Assembly (NCBI RefSeq): GCF_014803385.1
Contig: NZ_JACYFC010000003.1
Coordinates: 1 to 64,000, forward strand
Origin: Marinomonas colpomeniae
Lineage (GTDB): Bacteria; Pseudomonadota; Gammaproteobacteria; Pseudomonadales; Marinomonadaceae
Reading direction: 5' to 3'
Length of the DNA stretch: 64,000 nucleotides
A program made the position numbers and the translations under genes. The notes under the pieces were generated by a model. It saw nothing but the letters and a program-made list of their open reading frames with translations, was not told where the DNA came from and did not search any database. This document shows, one piece after another, positions 26,925-37,223 of the stretch (its first letter is position 1; every line of letters starts with the position of its first letter).

Positions 26925-28262
26925 ATGATTCCAGTTATTGCATTGGTTGGTAGACCCAATGTTGGCAAGTCAACGCTTTTTAATCAGTTGACGAAATCCC
27001 GTGACGCCTTGGTAGCAGATTACCCAGGCCTTACTCGAGATCGTAAATATGGTGATGGAAAGATTGGTGAGCATGAATTTATTGTTATTGATACTGGTGG
27101 TATCAGTGGTGATGAACAGGGTATTGATGAAAAAATGGCGCGCCAATCTATGCTCGCTATTGAAGAAGCAGATGCTGTTTTATTCTTGGTTGATGGTCGT
27201 CATGGTCTAAACCCAGCAGACGAAATGATTTCTAATCATTTACGTAAATCTAATAAACCTATTTTTGTTGTTGTAAACAAAACAGACGGTATTAATGAAG
27301 ACATAGCATTAGCTGATTTCTACTCATTGGGCCTTGGTGCATTGCATCCGATTGCTGCCTCACATGGTAAAGGTGTGCATGTCTTAATTGATGTTGTAAT
27401 GGTGCCATTTGCAGAAAGAATCGAAGAAGCTAGAAACCAAATCAATTTAGAGTCTCGTGGTATTCGTATAGGAGTTGTCGGGCGTCCAAATGTCGGCAAA
27501 TCGACCTTAGTGAATCGTATGCTAGGTGAAGATCGAGTCATTGTTTTTGATATGCCGGGAACAACTCGTGACAGTGTTTATATTCCTTATACACGTAACG
27601 AAAAAGAATACACTCTTATTGATACAGCGGGTGTTCGTCGTCGTAAGCATGTAAAAGAAGCGGTGGAGAAATTCTCAATCGTTAAAACCTTACAAGCGAT
27701 TCAAGATGCTAACGTTGTGATTGTGGTTATTGATTCACATGAAGATTTAGTAGAACAAGATCTTCACATGATTGGTTATGTATTAGATGCTGGTCGTGGT
27801 GTTGTCTTGGCTATTAATAAATGGGATGGGCTTCAAAAAGATGAGCGCGAGCATATTAAGAGTGAAGTTGAGCGTCGTCTAGGCTTTGTTCCCTATGCGA
27901 AGGTCCATTACATCTCTGCATTACACGGTACAGGCGTTGGTGATCTATATGACACTATTGAAAGTACGTATGAATCTTGTTACTCAAAATGGTCTACAAA
28001 CCGTTTAACGCGCATTCTAGAAGACTCAGTATCAGAGCATCAACCTCCAATGGTGAATAGCCGTCGAATCAAACTTCGATATGCACACCAAGGTGGGTCG
28101 AATCCTCCTAGAATCGTAGTTCATGGTAATCAGACAGACTCCATTCCAGGTAGCTATAAACGTTACTTAGAAAATAAATTTAGAACGGTACTTAACATTA
28201 CTGGTACGCCAATTATTTTTGAGTTTAAGTCATCTGAAAATCCTTATGCACCAAAGAAATAA
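26925..28262 (+). CDS. der: Double-GTPase ribosome assembly factor Der (EngA)
   Basis: 445 aa. Two tandem G domains have [14 protein letters not shown] (about 8-21) and [14 protein letters not shown] (about 186-199), each with DTxG and NKxD motifs (VVNKTDG, AINKWDG). A C-terminal KH-like domain (about 360-440) follows. It acts in 50S subunit assembly. It ends the conserved block and is followed by a clear terminator. Confidence 0.97.
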   Translation: MIPVIALVGRPNVGKSTLFNQLTKSRDALVADYPGLTRDRKYGDGKIGEHEFIVIDTGGISGDEQGIDEKMARQSMLAIEEADAVLFLVDGRHGLNPADEMISNHLRKSNKPIFVVVNKTDGINEDIALADFYSLGLGALHPIAASHGKGVHVLIDVVMVPFAERIEEARNQINLESRGIRIGVVGRPNVGKSTLVNRMLGEDRVIVFDMPGTTRDSVYIPYTRNEKEYTLIDTAGVRRRKHVKEAVEKFSIVKTLQAIQDANVVIVVIDSHEDLVEQDLHMIGYVLDAGRGVVLAINKWDGLQKDEREHIKSEVERRLGFVPYAKVHYISALHGTGVGDLYDTIESTYESCYSKWSTNRLTRILEDSVSEHQPPMVNSRRIKLRYAHQGGSNPPRIVVHGNQTDSIPGSYKRYLENKFRTVLNITGTPIIFEFKSSENPYAPKK

Positions 28263-28284
28263 GCGTAGGTTTTAGTCCTAATTA

Positions 28285-28334
28285 AAAAATCTCTAAGTGC
28301 CTTTTCTATTGAAAATTGCTTAGAGATTTTTTTG
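28285..28334 (+). terminator. Terminator after der
   Basis: AAAAAATCTCTAAG (28285-28298) pairs perfectly with CTTAGAGATTTTTT (28320-28333), ending in a T run. The remaining spacer to 28543 is AT-rich and shows nothing else. Confidence 0.85.
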
Positions 28335-28543
28335 TTTAAAACGCATCAAATTATTTTATTCGAACCTCTCTGGGCTCTGTTATAGGCATAATCAACTAAC
28401 TGGTATGGTCTCTATTGGTAGCACTTTGTTAATAAATCGCATTATATGAGTAGTAAATAAGTAATGACGGTGTCATCTGTTCAGATAACATCGTTTTTTA
28501 CTTTTTTTTCATTAAAATCCCAACTTCAATAGTTGAGGTTTTT

Positions 28544-29167
28544 ATGTTTTTTCTTCGTAGTTTTATTTATCTTCTTTTTGTCGCAGGGGTTGCCCAGCTT
28601 ATTTCTCTGGAGGGATTTCAGTTATTGTCTGGTGCTGAATACAGTGAGCATTCTCTTACTGAGTATATGCAAGATACTATGGCCTTTCTTAGCTGTATGT
28701 TATTTTTGTATGCAGCGCATTTGGATGAAAAATTAAGAGTTTCTTCGATACTGGCTGCTGCATTATTAGCGATGATGCTTGTTCGTGAGTCTGACTCTTT
28801 GTTGGATTTTTATGTGTTCGATGGTGCATGGCAGACGATTGTTGGTTTGATTATTGTGTTTGCTCTAGTATTTCTATGGGGGCGATTTTCTTCAGCTTAT
28901 GCTTCATTAAAAGCATATTCTTCAGAAGCCAGCTTTGGGACTTTTCTTGCAGGTTTTTTCGCTATATTGGCTTTTTCTCGCTTAATGGGGCGAGGTGCAT
29001 TTTGGCAAGCAGTAATGGGAGACTCTTACATGCGTATCGTCAAAAATATAGTGGAAGAAGGAATCGAAACCTTTGGTTATACTCTGATCTTTATCTCCGC
29101 CCTTGAGTTGGTATTTGTTTGTCTTAGAAGAAATCGACAATCGATTTTTCTAGTTCAACCAGCTTAA
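28544..29167 (+). CDS. Hypothetical integral membrane protein
   Basis: 207 aa, not recognised. About five to six hydrophobic helices are visible (approximately residues 5-25, 43-60, 67-85, 98-117, 130-150 and 175-195). Acidic residues lie in or next to helices (RESDSLLDFYVFDGAWQT), and EEGIETFGY sits before the last helix. The C-terminus is basic. It stands alone between the der terminator and the convergent ygiQ gene. Conserved charged residues in membrane segments suggest a transport or sensing role, but no family can be named. Confidence 0.7.
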   Translation: MFFLRSFIYLLFVAGVAQLISLEGFQLLSGAEYSEHSLTEYMQDTMAFLSCMLFLYAAHLDEKLRVSSILAAALLAMMLVRESDSLLDFYVFDGAWQTIVGLIIVFALVFLWGRFSSAYASLKAYSSEASFGTFLAGFFAILAFSRLMGRGAFWQAVMGDSYMRIVKNIVEEGIETFGYTLIFISALELVFVCLRRNRQSIFLVQPA

Positions 29168-29314
29168 CCTCAATTAACATTATCGAACGAATAGAGAATT
29201 TAAAAAGTGCCTTATGTTTTACCTTTGTATTTCTTTTAAAAAATTACAGAGATAAAACACAGGACGCTTTTTTATTGGTCATTGGGCGGTTTGTATTAAT
29301 TGGTTGGTTCTTTT

Positions 29315-31597
29315 CTATTGACGAGATTTGACCTTCGACTTACGGCGTTTGACTTGGCCGCCATTATTCGCTGGTGTACCAGAAGAGCGACCTGTTGGCG
29401 TATCAGGTGACGAAGAGCCTTTGTTTACTTGTTTCTTACGTGCTTTATCCGTTGCTGCATTCTTAGCCATAGTCGGTCGATTTGACGTATGAGAGGCGCC
29501 TGTACCTTGTCCTGGTTGAGCTTTCTTCGGGCGCCGCGAGATTTGGTTGTCTTTATCCGCAGAAGGCACCAGTTTATTGTCACCATTACCAATAAGATCC
29601 GGACGACCCATTTGTATTAGTGTGTTGCGCAGATCTTGCCAGTTACTTGGGTCGTGATAGCGCAAAAAGCCTTTCTGAACAACGCGTTGTTTAGCGTCTT
29701 TCGGTGTATAAACGTCTTCGCTTTTATAGGTCACCGGCTTCAACGGGTTCTTACCTGAATGATACATAGCCGTGGCGATTGACATCGGCGATGGGTAAAA
29801 GGTTTGTACTTGGTCTGGCTTAAAGTCATTAGTCTTCAGCCAAAGTGCGAGATTCATCATGTCTTCGTCTGAGCTACCAGGGTGAGCAGCAATAAAATAA
29901 GGAATCAAATGCTGCTTTTTACCCGCTTCTTTTGAATATTTATCAAACATACGTTTGAAACGGTCATAAGATCCCATGCCTGGCTTCATCATTTTAGACA
30001 ATGTGTCTGTCTCTGAGTGCTCAGGTGCGATTTTTAATAGGCCGCCAACATGGTGGGTAACAAGTTCTCGAACGTACTCAGGATCTTCTACCGCTAGGTC
30101 ATAACGTAAACCTGATGCAATCGATACCGTATGAATTCCTTCAATCGCTCGAGTTTTACGATACAAGGATGTGGTCGGGCTGTGATCTGTGTTTAAGTTT
30201 GAACAGATGACAGGATAGACACAAGACAGTTTTCGACAGGATGCTTGAACTTCATCGTCATTACAATTCAAGGTGTACATATTGGAGGTTGGGCCACCAA
30301 GGTCTGAAATATGACCTGTAAATCCAGGTACTTTGGCCTTGATGTCTTCAATTTCGTTCAGAATTGATTCATGAGACCGAGATTGAATCACTCGGCCTTC
30401 ATGCTCTGTTATTGAACAGAATGTACAGCCTCCAAAGCAGCCACGCATAATATTGATCGATGTTTTGATCATGTCATAAGCAGGAATACGTGCTTTTTGG
30501 TATTTAGGGTGGGGCACGCGAGCATAAGGTAAATCAAATACGCCATCCATTTCTGGTGTTTCTAATGGAATTGGTGGTGGATTTACCCAAATTTCTTTTT
30601 TGCCATGTTTTTGTATCAAGGCACGAGCATTATGTGGATTTGATTCAAGGTGTAAAATACGTGACGTGTGGGCGTATAAAACAGGGTCTTTAGAGACTTT
30701 TTCAAAAGAAGGAAGGCGAATGTAGGTCTTCTCAGGATCAAGCTTTTCGCCACGGCGCAATGGCGCTGGTATAACACGAATAGGCATGACATCTGGGTCT
30801 TCATCCTTAGTCTGACACTTGCCTTCAGGAATGTATTCGTATGGGCTGTAAACCTGATCAATCTTCCCCGGCCAATCTACACGAGTAGAGTCAATTTCTG
30901 TATAGCCACCCGGTGGTGTGTCACGAACAATAGTCGTACCACGAATGTTGGTTAGCTCATTAATGCTTTTACCTTGAGACATTTCATTTGTGACATCAAT
31001 AATGGCACGTTCTGCGTTGCCATAAAGCAAAATGTCAGCAGTGGAATCAATTAAGACTGAACGACGAACTTCGTTGCTCCAATAATCATATTGAGCAATG
31101 CGGCGCAGGCTGGCTTCAATTCCACCAACCATAACAGGGACGTCTTGGAAGGCTTCTTTACAGCGCTGTGAATACACAATGACGGCGCGATCGGGGCGTT
31201 TTCCGCCAACACCGTAAGGTGTATAGGCATCATCATTACGTACTTTCAAATCAGCGGTGTAACGGTTTATTAAAGAATCCATGTTTCCGGCAGTAACGCC
31301 AAAATATAAGTTGGGGCGACCAAGGCGCATAAAGTCATTTGTGTTACGCCAATCTGGCTGATCAATAATACCAACACGATAGCCCTGAGCTTCCAATAAG
31401 CGTCCTAGTACTGCCATACCAAAGCTTGGGTGATCTACATACGCGTCGCCCGTCACAATAATGACATCACAACTGTCCCAGCCGAGAGCGTCCATCTCTT
31501 CACGAGTCGTAGGAAGAAAAGGTGAAACGCCGTAACACTCAGCCCAATATAATGGGTAAGAAAATAAGTGCTTGGCTGTTTTATGTCGTTTGATCAT
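29315..31597 (-). CDS. ygiQ: YgiQ family radical-SAM protein
   Basis: 760 aa (E. coli homologue about 740). The N-terminal part (about 1-350) is of the UPF0313 type ([38 protein letters not shown]). The radical-SAM core starts at [17 protein letters not shown] (about 380-396), with the CxxxCxxC cluster motif. The basic, low-complexity tail (about 690-760, many Lys/Arg/Ser/Gln) suggests nucleic acid or ribosome contact. The frame runs up to 31657, but AAGAG before the ATG at 31597 and the normal N-terminus [15 protein letters not shown] favour the later start. The reaction is unknown. Confidence 0.93.
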   Translation of the reverse strand: MIKRHKTAKHLFSYPLYWAECYGVSPFLPTTREEMDALGWDSCDVIIVTGDAYVDHPSFGMAVLGRLLEAQGYRVGIIDQPDWRNTNDFMRLGRPNLYFGVTAGNMDSLINRYTADLKVRNDDAYTPYGVGGKRPDRAVIVYSQRCKEAFQDVPVMVGGIEASLRRIAQYDYWSNEVRRSVLIDSTADILLYGNAERAIIDVTNEMSQGKSINELTNIRGTTIVRDTPPGGYTEIDSTRVDWPGKIDQVYSPYEYIPEGKCQTKDEDPDVMPIRVIPAPLRRGEKLDPEKTYIRLPSFEKVSKDPVLYAHTSRILHLESNPHNARALIQKHGKKEIWVNPPPIPLETPEMDGVFDLPYARVPHPKYQKARIPAYDMIKTSINIMRGCFGGCTFCSITEHEGRVIQSRSHESILNEIEDIKAKVPGFTGHISDLGGPTSNMYTLNCNDDEVQASCRKLSCVYPVICSNLNTDHSPTTSLYRKTRAIEGIHTVSIASGLRYDLAVEDPEYVRELVTHHVGGLLKIAPEHSETDTLSKMMKPGMGSYDRFKRMFDKYSKEAGKKQHLIPYFIAAHPGSSDEDMMNLALWLKTNDFKPDQVQTFYPSPMSIATAMYHSGKNPLKPVTYKSEDVYTPKDAKQRVVQKGFLRYHDPSNWQDLRNTLIQMGRPDLIGNGDNKLVPSADKDNQISRRPKKAQPGQGTGASHTSNRPTMAKNAATDKARKKQVNKGSSSPDTPTGRSSGTPANNGGQVKRRKSKVKSRQ

Positions 31598-31757
31598 TAT
31601 TTGCTCTTGGTATCGGTATAATATCAGCGTTAGTAAGCTTTTATTATGAGAATACATCGGTTAACGGTGAAAAATGGTGCCGTATTATCCCAGAAAAAGA
31701 CAAGGGTAGACAGATCTTAATTTTGAGAGAAAATGAGATATACATTCGTTTTTGTTT

Positions 31758-32396
31758 TCATGCTTGTATGTGCCACACACTTTCTTCAAAAAAAGTATAG
31801 CCTCGTTCTTTGTATTGTGGGTTTGTTTGTACCAGATTTTCAGAGGCAATTTTTTGAATTTGATTTCCCCATAATGAAATTACAGAAGAATCTTCGAGTG
31901 AGAATGGAGGGCCACTATTTTCACCATCATATTTTAGAGAAATGACCAGAGCGAATGCACTAGAGGATAAACGATCAAGCGTGTGAGTGACATAACTTTG
32001 ACGTTTGGAATCTGGCATAGCCACCATAGCGGCTCTGTCATAACAAGCATCAAAATTCTTTTCTTGGAAAGTAAAATAGTCGCCTTCTACAATACGTAAA
32101 GGTAACTCTTTTACCGTATGAACTTTAAGCTCACCTTCGTGATATGTTTCGTAAGATAATTCGTTGTCGCCTAAAAATTGCACGACAGCAAGGGGAGATA
32201 ATTCAATACCGGTTACTTGATAGCCTTGTTCTGCTAGCCAAATCATGTCATTGGATTTGCCACATAAAGGAACTAATACACGACTGTTTTTTGGTAGTGT
32301 AGGCCAAAATTCAATGAGTTTAGGATCTATTCCTTCTTGATGGAATCCAATGCGTCCGTCTTTCCAACGGTCTAACCAAAAGTCATTTGTAATCAC
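31758..32396 (-). CDS. tpm: Thiopurine S-methyltransferase
   Basis: 212 aa class I SAM-dependent methyltransferase. The family start is NDFWLDRWKDGRIGFHQEGIDPKL, followed by VLVPLCGKSNDMIWLAEQGYQVTGIELS (SAM site) and CYDRAAMVAMP. In proteobacteria this enzyme methylates thiols and can detoxify selenium or tellurium oxyanions (family knowledge). It lies upstream of ygiQ on the same strand with a 160-base gap. Confidence 0.93.
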   Translation of the reverse strand: MITNDFWLDRWKDGRIGFHQEGIDPKLIEFWPTLPKNSRVLVPLCGKSNDMIWLAEQGYQVTGIELSPLAVVQFLGDNELSYETYHEGELKVHTVKELPLRIVEGDYFTFQEKNFDACYDRAAMVAMPDSKRQSYVTHTLDRLSSSAFALVISLKYDGENSGPPFSLEDSSVISLWGNQIQKIASENLVQTNPQYKERGYTFFEESVWHIQA

Positions 32397-32539
32397 AGTA
32401 ACCTCTATTAAAAAATACTAGATTGAATAAAGAGTATTCGAAGAAATTTTATCTCAGTATAGACTTAGATAACTATTTCTAAGATAGTTCAGAGACTATT
32501 TTTACACATCAATTGCTTCATTTTAAGTACGGAAATATT

Positions 32540-32689
32540 ATGTCTTTAGATAATGCACCTAAGCACGTTCAGCTCGCAGTCGATCTTATTGAATTACTAG
32601 AAACGAATAATGTAAAGAGTCAAGTTGCCGTAGCTGCTTTAGAGTTAGTATTAGCAGATTTTCAGGCTAAGCTTAAAGCAGAGGAATAA
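32540..32689 (+). CDS. ybaM: YbaM family small protein (DUF2496)
   Basis: A 49 aa gene: it opens MSLDNAPKHVQLAVDLIELL and ends FQAKLKAEE. This matches the start of E. coli YbaM ([21 protein letters not shown], from memory) and the family length of about 50 residues. GGAA 6-7 bases before the ATG serves as ribosome binding site. The protein is helical and acidic, with no known function. It is divergent from tpm. Confidence 0.85.
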   Translation: MSLDNAPKHVQLAVDLIELLETNNVKSQVAVAALELVLADFQAKLKAEE

Positions 32690-32718
32690 CGTGAAGATCT
32701 AAATTTAGATATATCAAT

Positions 32719-32762
32719 AAAAAATCGACCATATTCCAAACTGATTATTGGAATATGGTCGA
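32719..32762 (-). terminator. Terminator of the chemoreceptor gene
   Basis: A perfect 15-base stem (32725-32739 with 32748-32762) with an 8-base loop. On the minus strand it is followed by six T, so it ends the chemoreceptor transcript. On the plus strand, after ybaM, there is no T run. Confidence 0.75.
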
Positions 32763-32824
32763 CTATCTGTTTAAGCGTAACGCCTTAAGAGCTATGCGTT
32801 AGTTTTAAAGCAACGAAAGGGGCA

Positions 32825-34321
32825 TTATATTTTGAAGGATGCTGCTTTTTCTTCGTACTCTTGAGTTACCTTGTAAATACTGTCACTGCTTTGCATTAGC
32901 TCTTCCATTAACTCAGACAAAAGCTGAATGGCTTGAGCATTGTCGCTTACTTTTTCACTTATTAAGGCAATGACTTTATCCTGTTCTAAAGTACTTTCAG
33001 CAACCGTTTGACTCGTTATTGCAATGTTGCCAACGTCTTCTGCTCTTTTACGTAAGCCATTAGAAATACTTAGTGTATGCTCAACATTCAAACTTGTTCT
33101 TTTCTGACCAGATTCCATTGAACTCACTGTTTTATCAACACTGATGTTTAGTCTTTCAAGCACTTTTTCAATGTCATCAGTGGATTCGCTAGAGCGTTGT
33201 GCAAGTGTTCTTACTTCATCAGCCACAACGGCAAAACCTCGTCCAGTTTCTCCAGCTCTTGCTGCTTCAATGGCCGCGTTTAAAGCAAGTAAATTTGTTT
33301 GCTCAGAAATACTGCGTATAGCTTGTAGCAGTTGAGTGATAGCGTCAACTTCAGATGTTAAGGCTTGAAGAGAATCAGATATAGAGGTGGTATCTTGTTC
33401 CAATAACTCCATATCTTGCATGATAGTAAGTGCCTGCTGCCTATCATTTATCGTATCTTTTTCTAACTCGCGGACAATGTGGGCCGATTGTGAGCTACTT
33501 TCTGATACTGATTTCATTGATTGTGACACTTCTTCAGTAGCCGATGCCGTATCTAAAGAACGATGTTTACTTTCTTCTACACTGGTACAAGCTTTATCTG
33601 TAATGCTGTTGATTTTATTGCTTGAACTTACAAGAACTTTTGCAATTTTTTGGTAATCACTAAACAAAGAAGACAGTTTCTCTAGTAAGTTATTTAATGA
33701 AACTTCAGCATTTGAAGATGGATTCTCAACGCGAATAGACAAATCATTTTTATTGGAGATTTGTTCGATTGCAGCGGCAATTTTTATGTTAGCTGAAGAC
33801 TCTTTTGTCATCAGGTGAGCCATGTATATAAGTATACCGGCTTCCGCAATGGCGAATGCGCAATGGACAATCATAATAGCCATATTATGGTGTCCGGAAA
33901 ATATCATAATCGGCATATCACCTATATGAACACCAGCCATTTGAACATACATGAAACCAACATGATAAAGTGCAGTGGTTACAAGTGCTGCAATAATAGG
34001 TTGCCACTTTTGATAGATAAGAAGAACAACCATCGAAGCAAATATATGGAAATGCATCTCAACGAGCCCTAATTGGCTTTGAATTAGGAAGGAAGAAACA
34101 AGCATCATTAAAATACCGGCAAAGATAGAAAATGCCAGTTGACCTTTAAATAAGCTGTAAACGGTTTGAGTTGCGACAATCAAAATTACGGCGGCAATTA
34201 AGGTAAAAGAAAAAAGTGCTTCTCCTATAAGGCCACTGAGTAGCAATACTGGCGCTTGAGCCATTAAAGCTTTGTATACAAATAAATCGTTTTTTAAAGT
34301 ACGTTGTTTCGACGGTGTCAT
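32825..34321 (-). CDS. Methyl-accepting chemotaxis protein with histidine-rich membrane sensor
   Basis: 498 aa. The N-terminal 165 residues form about six transmembrane helices without a large periplasmic loop. Histidines cluster at helix edges ([28 protein letters not shown]). A short linker leads to the MCP signalling domain (about 240-495), whose hairpin tip [37 protein letters not shown] is intact. No HAMP sequence is obvious. The ATG at 34333 is in frame, but GGAA spaced 6 bases from the ATG at 34321 favours the shorter form. The ligand is unknown; a metal or membrane redox signal is suggested by the histidines. Confidence 0.88.
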   Translation of the reverse strand: MTPSKQRTLKNDLFVYKALMAQAPVLLLSGLIGEALFSFTLIAAVILIVATQTVYSLFKGQLAFSIFAGILMMLVSSFLIQSQLGLVEMHFHIFASMVVLLIYQKWQPIIAALVTTALYHVGFMYVQMAGVHIGDMPIMIFSGHHNMAIMIVHCAFAIAEAGILIYMAHLMTKESSANIKIAAAIEQISNKNDLSIRVENPSSNAEVSLNNLLEKLSSLFSDYQKIAKVLVSSSNKINSITDKACTSVEESKHRSLDTASATEEVSQSMKSVSESSSQSAHIVRELEKDTINDRQQALTIMQDMELLEQDTTSISDSLQALTSEVDAITQLLQAIRSISEQTNLLALNAAIEAARAGETGRGFAVVADEVRTLAQRSSESTDDIEKVLERLNISVDKTVSSMESGQKRTSLNVEHTLSISNGLRKRAEDVGNIAITSQTVAESTLEQDKVIALISEKVSDNAQAIQLLSELMEELMQSSDSIYKVTQEYEEKAASFKI

Positions 34322-34333
34322 TATTATTTCCAT

Positions 34334-34791
34334 TTTTATGGCCTTATAAAATTAATTGAAAATTTATAAGCTCACTTTTAATTTAAAGTTTATTAGATTA
34401 GCTAGAACCTTTTCATTCATAAGTATTGGTTAATTGAAGTAATTTTATTAACTAATTGGTTACTAGCCAAGATATTTCTTTTTTCTATATCCTATAAAAA
34501 ATAAGGGTATTACTCTGAATGCTTCTAAGTAATTGACCAATCAGTTGAAAATATAGAATAAGAACTTTTTATTAATATAAGAGAATTCTGTTTTTTTTTG
34601 ATTTGATAATGTAATAGATTGTGGAACCTGTTGGACTGATTCTCATTTGTATTACCTTGTCTTGTCTAGAGTTCTTATTAACGATTGCTCAATCGTATGG
34701 ATAGTTAGGAAACAATAAAGAGTCTGAAAAATAACCGGTCGATTTATTCTTGATTGGACTGAATAAGGTATAATAATGAACTCTTGATACT
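34334..34791. other. AT-rich divergent intergenic region
   Basis: It lies between the chemoreceptor and kinase genes. A 7-base inverted repeat ACGATTG-CT-CAATCGT (34681-34696) could be an operator, and a promoter for the kinase gene is listed separately. The remainder is AT-rich with no credible open frame. Confidence 0.5.
34747..34774 (+). promoter_or_regulatory. Promoter of the LRR-kinase gene
   Basis: TTCTTG (34747-34752) and a perfect TATAAT (34769-34774) are 16 bases apart. The start codon is only 18 bases past the -10, which predicts a leader of about 10 bases, with no Shine-Dalgarno sequence. Confidence 0.45.
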
Positions 34792-36045
34792 ATGAGCTTT
34801 ATTTTGCAGACACTAGAAAAACTTAAAAAAGGAGAGCTACAAGGCATCACTCGCCTGCAGTTGTCCGAAAATCTAACCAACTTCCCTGACGCTATTTTTG
34901 ACCTTGCTGATAGTTTAGAAATCTTGGATTTATCTAATAATCATCTAAGCCAATTGCCGGATGATCTTCATAGATTAACAGAGCTTCGTATCCTATTTTG
35001 TTCAAACAACCGTTTTACTGAATTACCAAGTATTTTAGGGCAATGTAAAAAACTCGAAATGATAGGCTTTAAAACCAATCAAATTAGGCATGTTTCATCA
35101 GCATCACTTCCAGACCAAACTCGGTGGTTGATTTTGACCGATAATCAAATTGAAGCATTGCCTGATGACTGTGGTCGATTAACCCGTTTGCAAAAGTTAG
35201 CATTGGCTGGAAACCGTTTGGTCTCTCTTCCTATGTCGATGGTTAATTGCCAGAAGCTAGAATTGATACGACTCTCTGCCAATCAATTTGCTGCGTTCCC
35301 AGACCAACTATTAAATCTACCTCGTTTAGCTTGGTTAGCGTTTTCGGGCAATCCATTTTGTATCAACCGTGATCCACATAATGAATTTAAAACCGTGTCA
35401 TTCTGTGACCTCGCTTTGCATCAAGTATTAGGGCAGGGCGCATCCGGTGTTATTTCTCTAGCAACTTGGGAGCGTAATGCGTTCAACTTTCCTGAAGAGG
35501 TTGCTGTAAAGGTTTTCAAAGGCGAAGTCACCAGTGACGGTTATCCAGAGGATGAATTGGATGCTTGTCTAGCGGTTGGTCACCATGACAATTTAGTAAA
35601 GCCATTAGCAAAAGTGGTGGAGACAGATCGTTCTGCTTTGGTGATGGGGTTAATTCCAGCCCATTATACTAATCTAGGAATGCCGCCAAGTTTGGTGTCT
35701 TGCACACGAGATACTTTTTCAACGGAGCTGTTTTTTTCGATTGAAAAAATTGCCCATATTATTGAGCAAGTTGATAATTTGGTCGCGCATTTTTGTCTGC
35801 GAAAAGTCAGTCACGGTGATCTGTATGCACACAATATCTTGATTAGTGAAGAAGGCCGCGTTTTGTTCGGTGACTTTGGTGCTGCATCAAAATACGGAAA
35901 TCTGTCGTTAGAACAACAGCAAGGTATTGAGAAGATAGAGCAACGAGCATTGGGGTTCTTTATCGATGACATGCTGAGTTTGTGCGTAGAAAAAGATAAA
36001 GTGAGCCCTGCTTATAAAGCCTTAGAGTCTCGTCGTCTAAGTTAA
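34792..36045 (+). CDS. Leucine-rich-repeat protein kinase
   Basis: 417 aa. About seven leucine-rich repeats occupy residues 20-195 (LEILDLSNNHLSQLPDDL, RLQKLALAGNRLVSLP). A eukaryotic-like kinase domain (about 203-415) follows: glycine loop LGQGASGV, ATP-anchoring Lys in VAVKVF, catalytic loop SHGDLYAHNIL with Gly in place of the usual Arg of HRD, and the metal-binding DFG in FGDFGAASKY. Residues for catalysis (Lys, Asp, Asn, Asp) are all present, so activity is likely. No transmembrane helix or signal peptide is present, so it is cytoplasmic. It stands alone, and its substrate is unknown. Confidence 0.88.
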   Translation: MSFILQTLEKLKKGELQGITRLQLSENLTNFPDAIFDLADSLEILDLSNNHLSQLPDDLHRLTELRILFCSNNRFTELPSILGQCKKLEMIGFKTNQIRHVSSASLPDQTRWLILTDNQIEALPDDCGRLTRLQKLALAGNRLVSLPMSMVNCQKLELIRLSANQFAAFPDQLLNLPRLAWLAFSGNPFCINRDPHNEFKTVSFCDLALHQVLGQGASGVISLATWERNAFNFPEEVAVKVFKGEVTSDGYPEDELDACLAVGHHDNLVKPLAKVVETDRSALVMGLIPAHYTNLGMPPSLVSCTRDTFSTELFFSIEKIAHIIEQVDNLVAHFCLRKVSHGDLYAHNILISEEGRVLFGDFGAASKYGNLSLEQQQGIEKIEQRALGFFIDDMLSLCVEKDKVSPAYKALESRRLS

Positions 36046-36080
36046 AAGTCAGTTGAAAAACGGTTAAAAGCTAGTCAAAA

Positions 36081-36120
36081 AAAATGCCCGTTCTTCGAAA
36101 GAGGAACGGGCATTTTTATT
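36081..36120. terminator. Bidirectional terminator between kinase and ribH
   Basis: AAAATGCCCGTTC (36081-36093) pairs with GAACGGGCATTTT (36104-36116), with A and T tracts on the two sides. It serves both convergent genes. Confidence 0.85.
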
Positions 36121-36147
36121 TCAAAACGCATTATCAAAAGATAAGGT

Positions 36148-36636
36148 TTACAACGCTTTTGCGCTTTCAGTCAAACGAATAGCTTGATCGCAGGCGTTTG
36201 CAAGTTCAGCACCTTTTTTAATGAAGTGGCGGCTAAAGTAATCTTTATGCTCATCATGTTCATGGAAATTATGTGGCGTCAGTACAGCAGTTAAAACTGG
36301 TACTTCCGTTTCCAATTGAACTTGCATGATTGCATTGCAGACAGTTTGAGCAACAAAATCATGACGATAAATACCGCCATCCACAACTAACGCGCTGCCA
36401 GCAATGGCAGAATACTTGCCACTTTTTGCTAATAGTTTTGCTTGTAGTGGAATTTCATAAGCGCCAGGTACAGGAATGATATCAATTAACGATGCATCGT
36501 AACCGCGAGAAATCAATTCGTTTTTAAAACTGTTAACACAATTTAATACAATCTCTTCATGCCACGTTGCGTGAAGAATCGCGATGCGTTTTGTTGCTGG
36601 TGTGAAATCAATGTGATTCGTTGAGCTCTGATTCAT
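36148..36636 (-). CDS. ribH: 6,7-dimethyl-8-ribityllumazine synthase, type II
   Basis: 162 aa. It condenses the pyrimidine precursor with dihydroxybutanone phosphate, the penultimate step of riboflavin synthesis. The segment GSALVVDGGIYRHDFVAQTVCNAIMQVQLET replaces the usual type I motif with its RGxTxHF(D/E) pattern. It matches the RibH2 branch known from Brucella and Mesorhizobium, which forms decamers. VLTPHNFHEHDEH supplies the expected histidine. AGGAT 7 bases before the ATG supports the start. It is preceded by an FMN riboswitch and a good promoter, so it responds to flavin level. Another ribH may sit in a rib operon elsewhere. Confidence 0.92.
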   Translation of the reverse strand: MNQSSTNHIDFTPATKRIAILHATWHEEIVLNCVNSFKNELISRGYDASLIDIIPVPGAYEIPLQAKLLAKSGKYSAIAGSALVVDGGIYRHDFVAQTVCNAIMQVQLETEVPVLTAVLTPHNFHEHDEHKDYFSRHFIKKGAELANACDQAIRLTESAKAL

Positions 36637-36713
36637 TTTAAAATCCTATAAATATAAGGTGAATCAGGGCGAACGGACAGGCAAATACGCCATATTTATA
36701 TGGCATACCATGA

Positions 36714-36725
36714 TACGGCGCCGTA
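36714..36725 (-). repeat. Palindrome in the ribH leader
   Basis: A perfect 12-base palindrome TACGGCGCCGTA lies between the riboswitch and ribH. A second hairpin (GCCATA-TTTA-TATGGC, about 36688-36703) is nearby. Neither has a T run, so the expression platform may act on translation or through a more complex fold. Confidence 0.4.
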
Positions 36726-36758
36726 AGAATACGACTCCGCTATAGGTCTTGTCTGACA

Positions 36759-36926
<168 letters not shown>

Positions 36927-36949
36927 AAATCGAAAAATTCGATGGGGCA

Positions 36950-36979
36950 AATATACTTTTTTTTACAGCCCGCTGTCAA
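36950..36979 (-). promoter_or_regulatory. Promoter of the riboswitch-ribH transcript
   Basis: On the minus strand a consensus TTGACA (36974-36979) and TATATT (36950-36955) are 18 bases apart. Transcription would begin about 36943, just before the aptamer. A small hairpin ATCGAA-AAA-TTCGAT (36929-36943) sits at the predicted 5' end. Confidence 0.7.
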
Positions 36980-37150
36980 AGCGTGTTTGGCATTCAAATG
37001 TGTCTATAATTAGGAAAGATGTAAAGAGTCAAAAAAAGTCGAAAAATGTGAGCAAATATAAGATGAAAATCATAACGAAAACTTTACGATTAGCAGGGCG
37101 TTTATAAAGGTTTGGTCGATATATAATAGAGCCCAAACCATTGGTGTATT

Positions 37151-37179
37151 TTGATACTGACCAGTGCTGAATATACAAA
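37151..37179 (+). promoter_or_regulatory. Possible promoter of the MliC-like gene
   Basis: TTGATA (37151-37156) and TACAAA (37174-37179) are 17 bases apart, 45 bases before the start codon. A TATAAT further left (37005-37010) lacks a good -35. Confidence 0.4.
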
Positions 37180-37223
37180 TTTATTGCAATCAATCGTCTA
37201 ATGTTTAAACGGAGCTTTACGTA

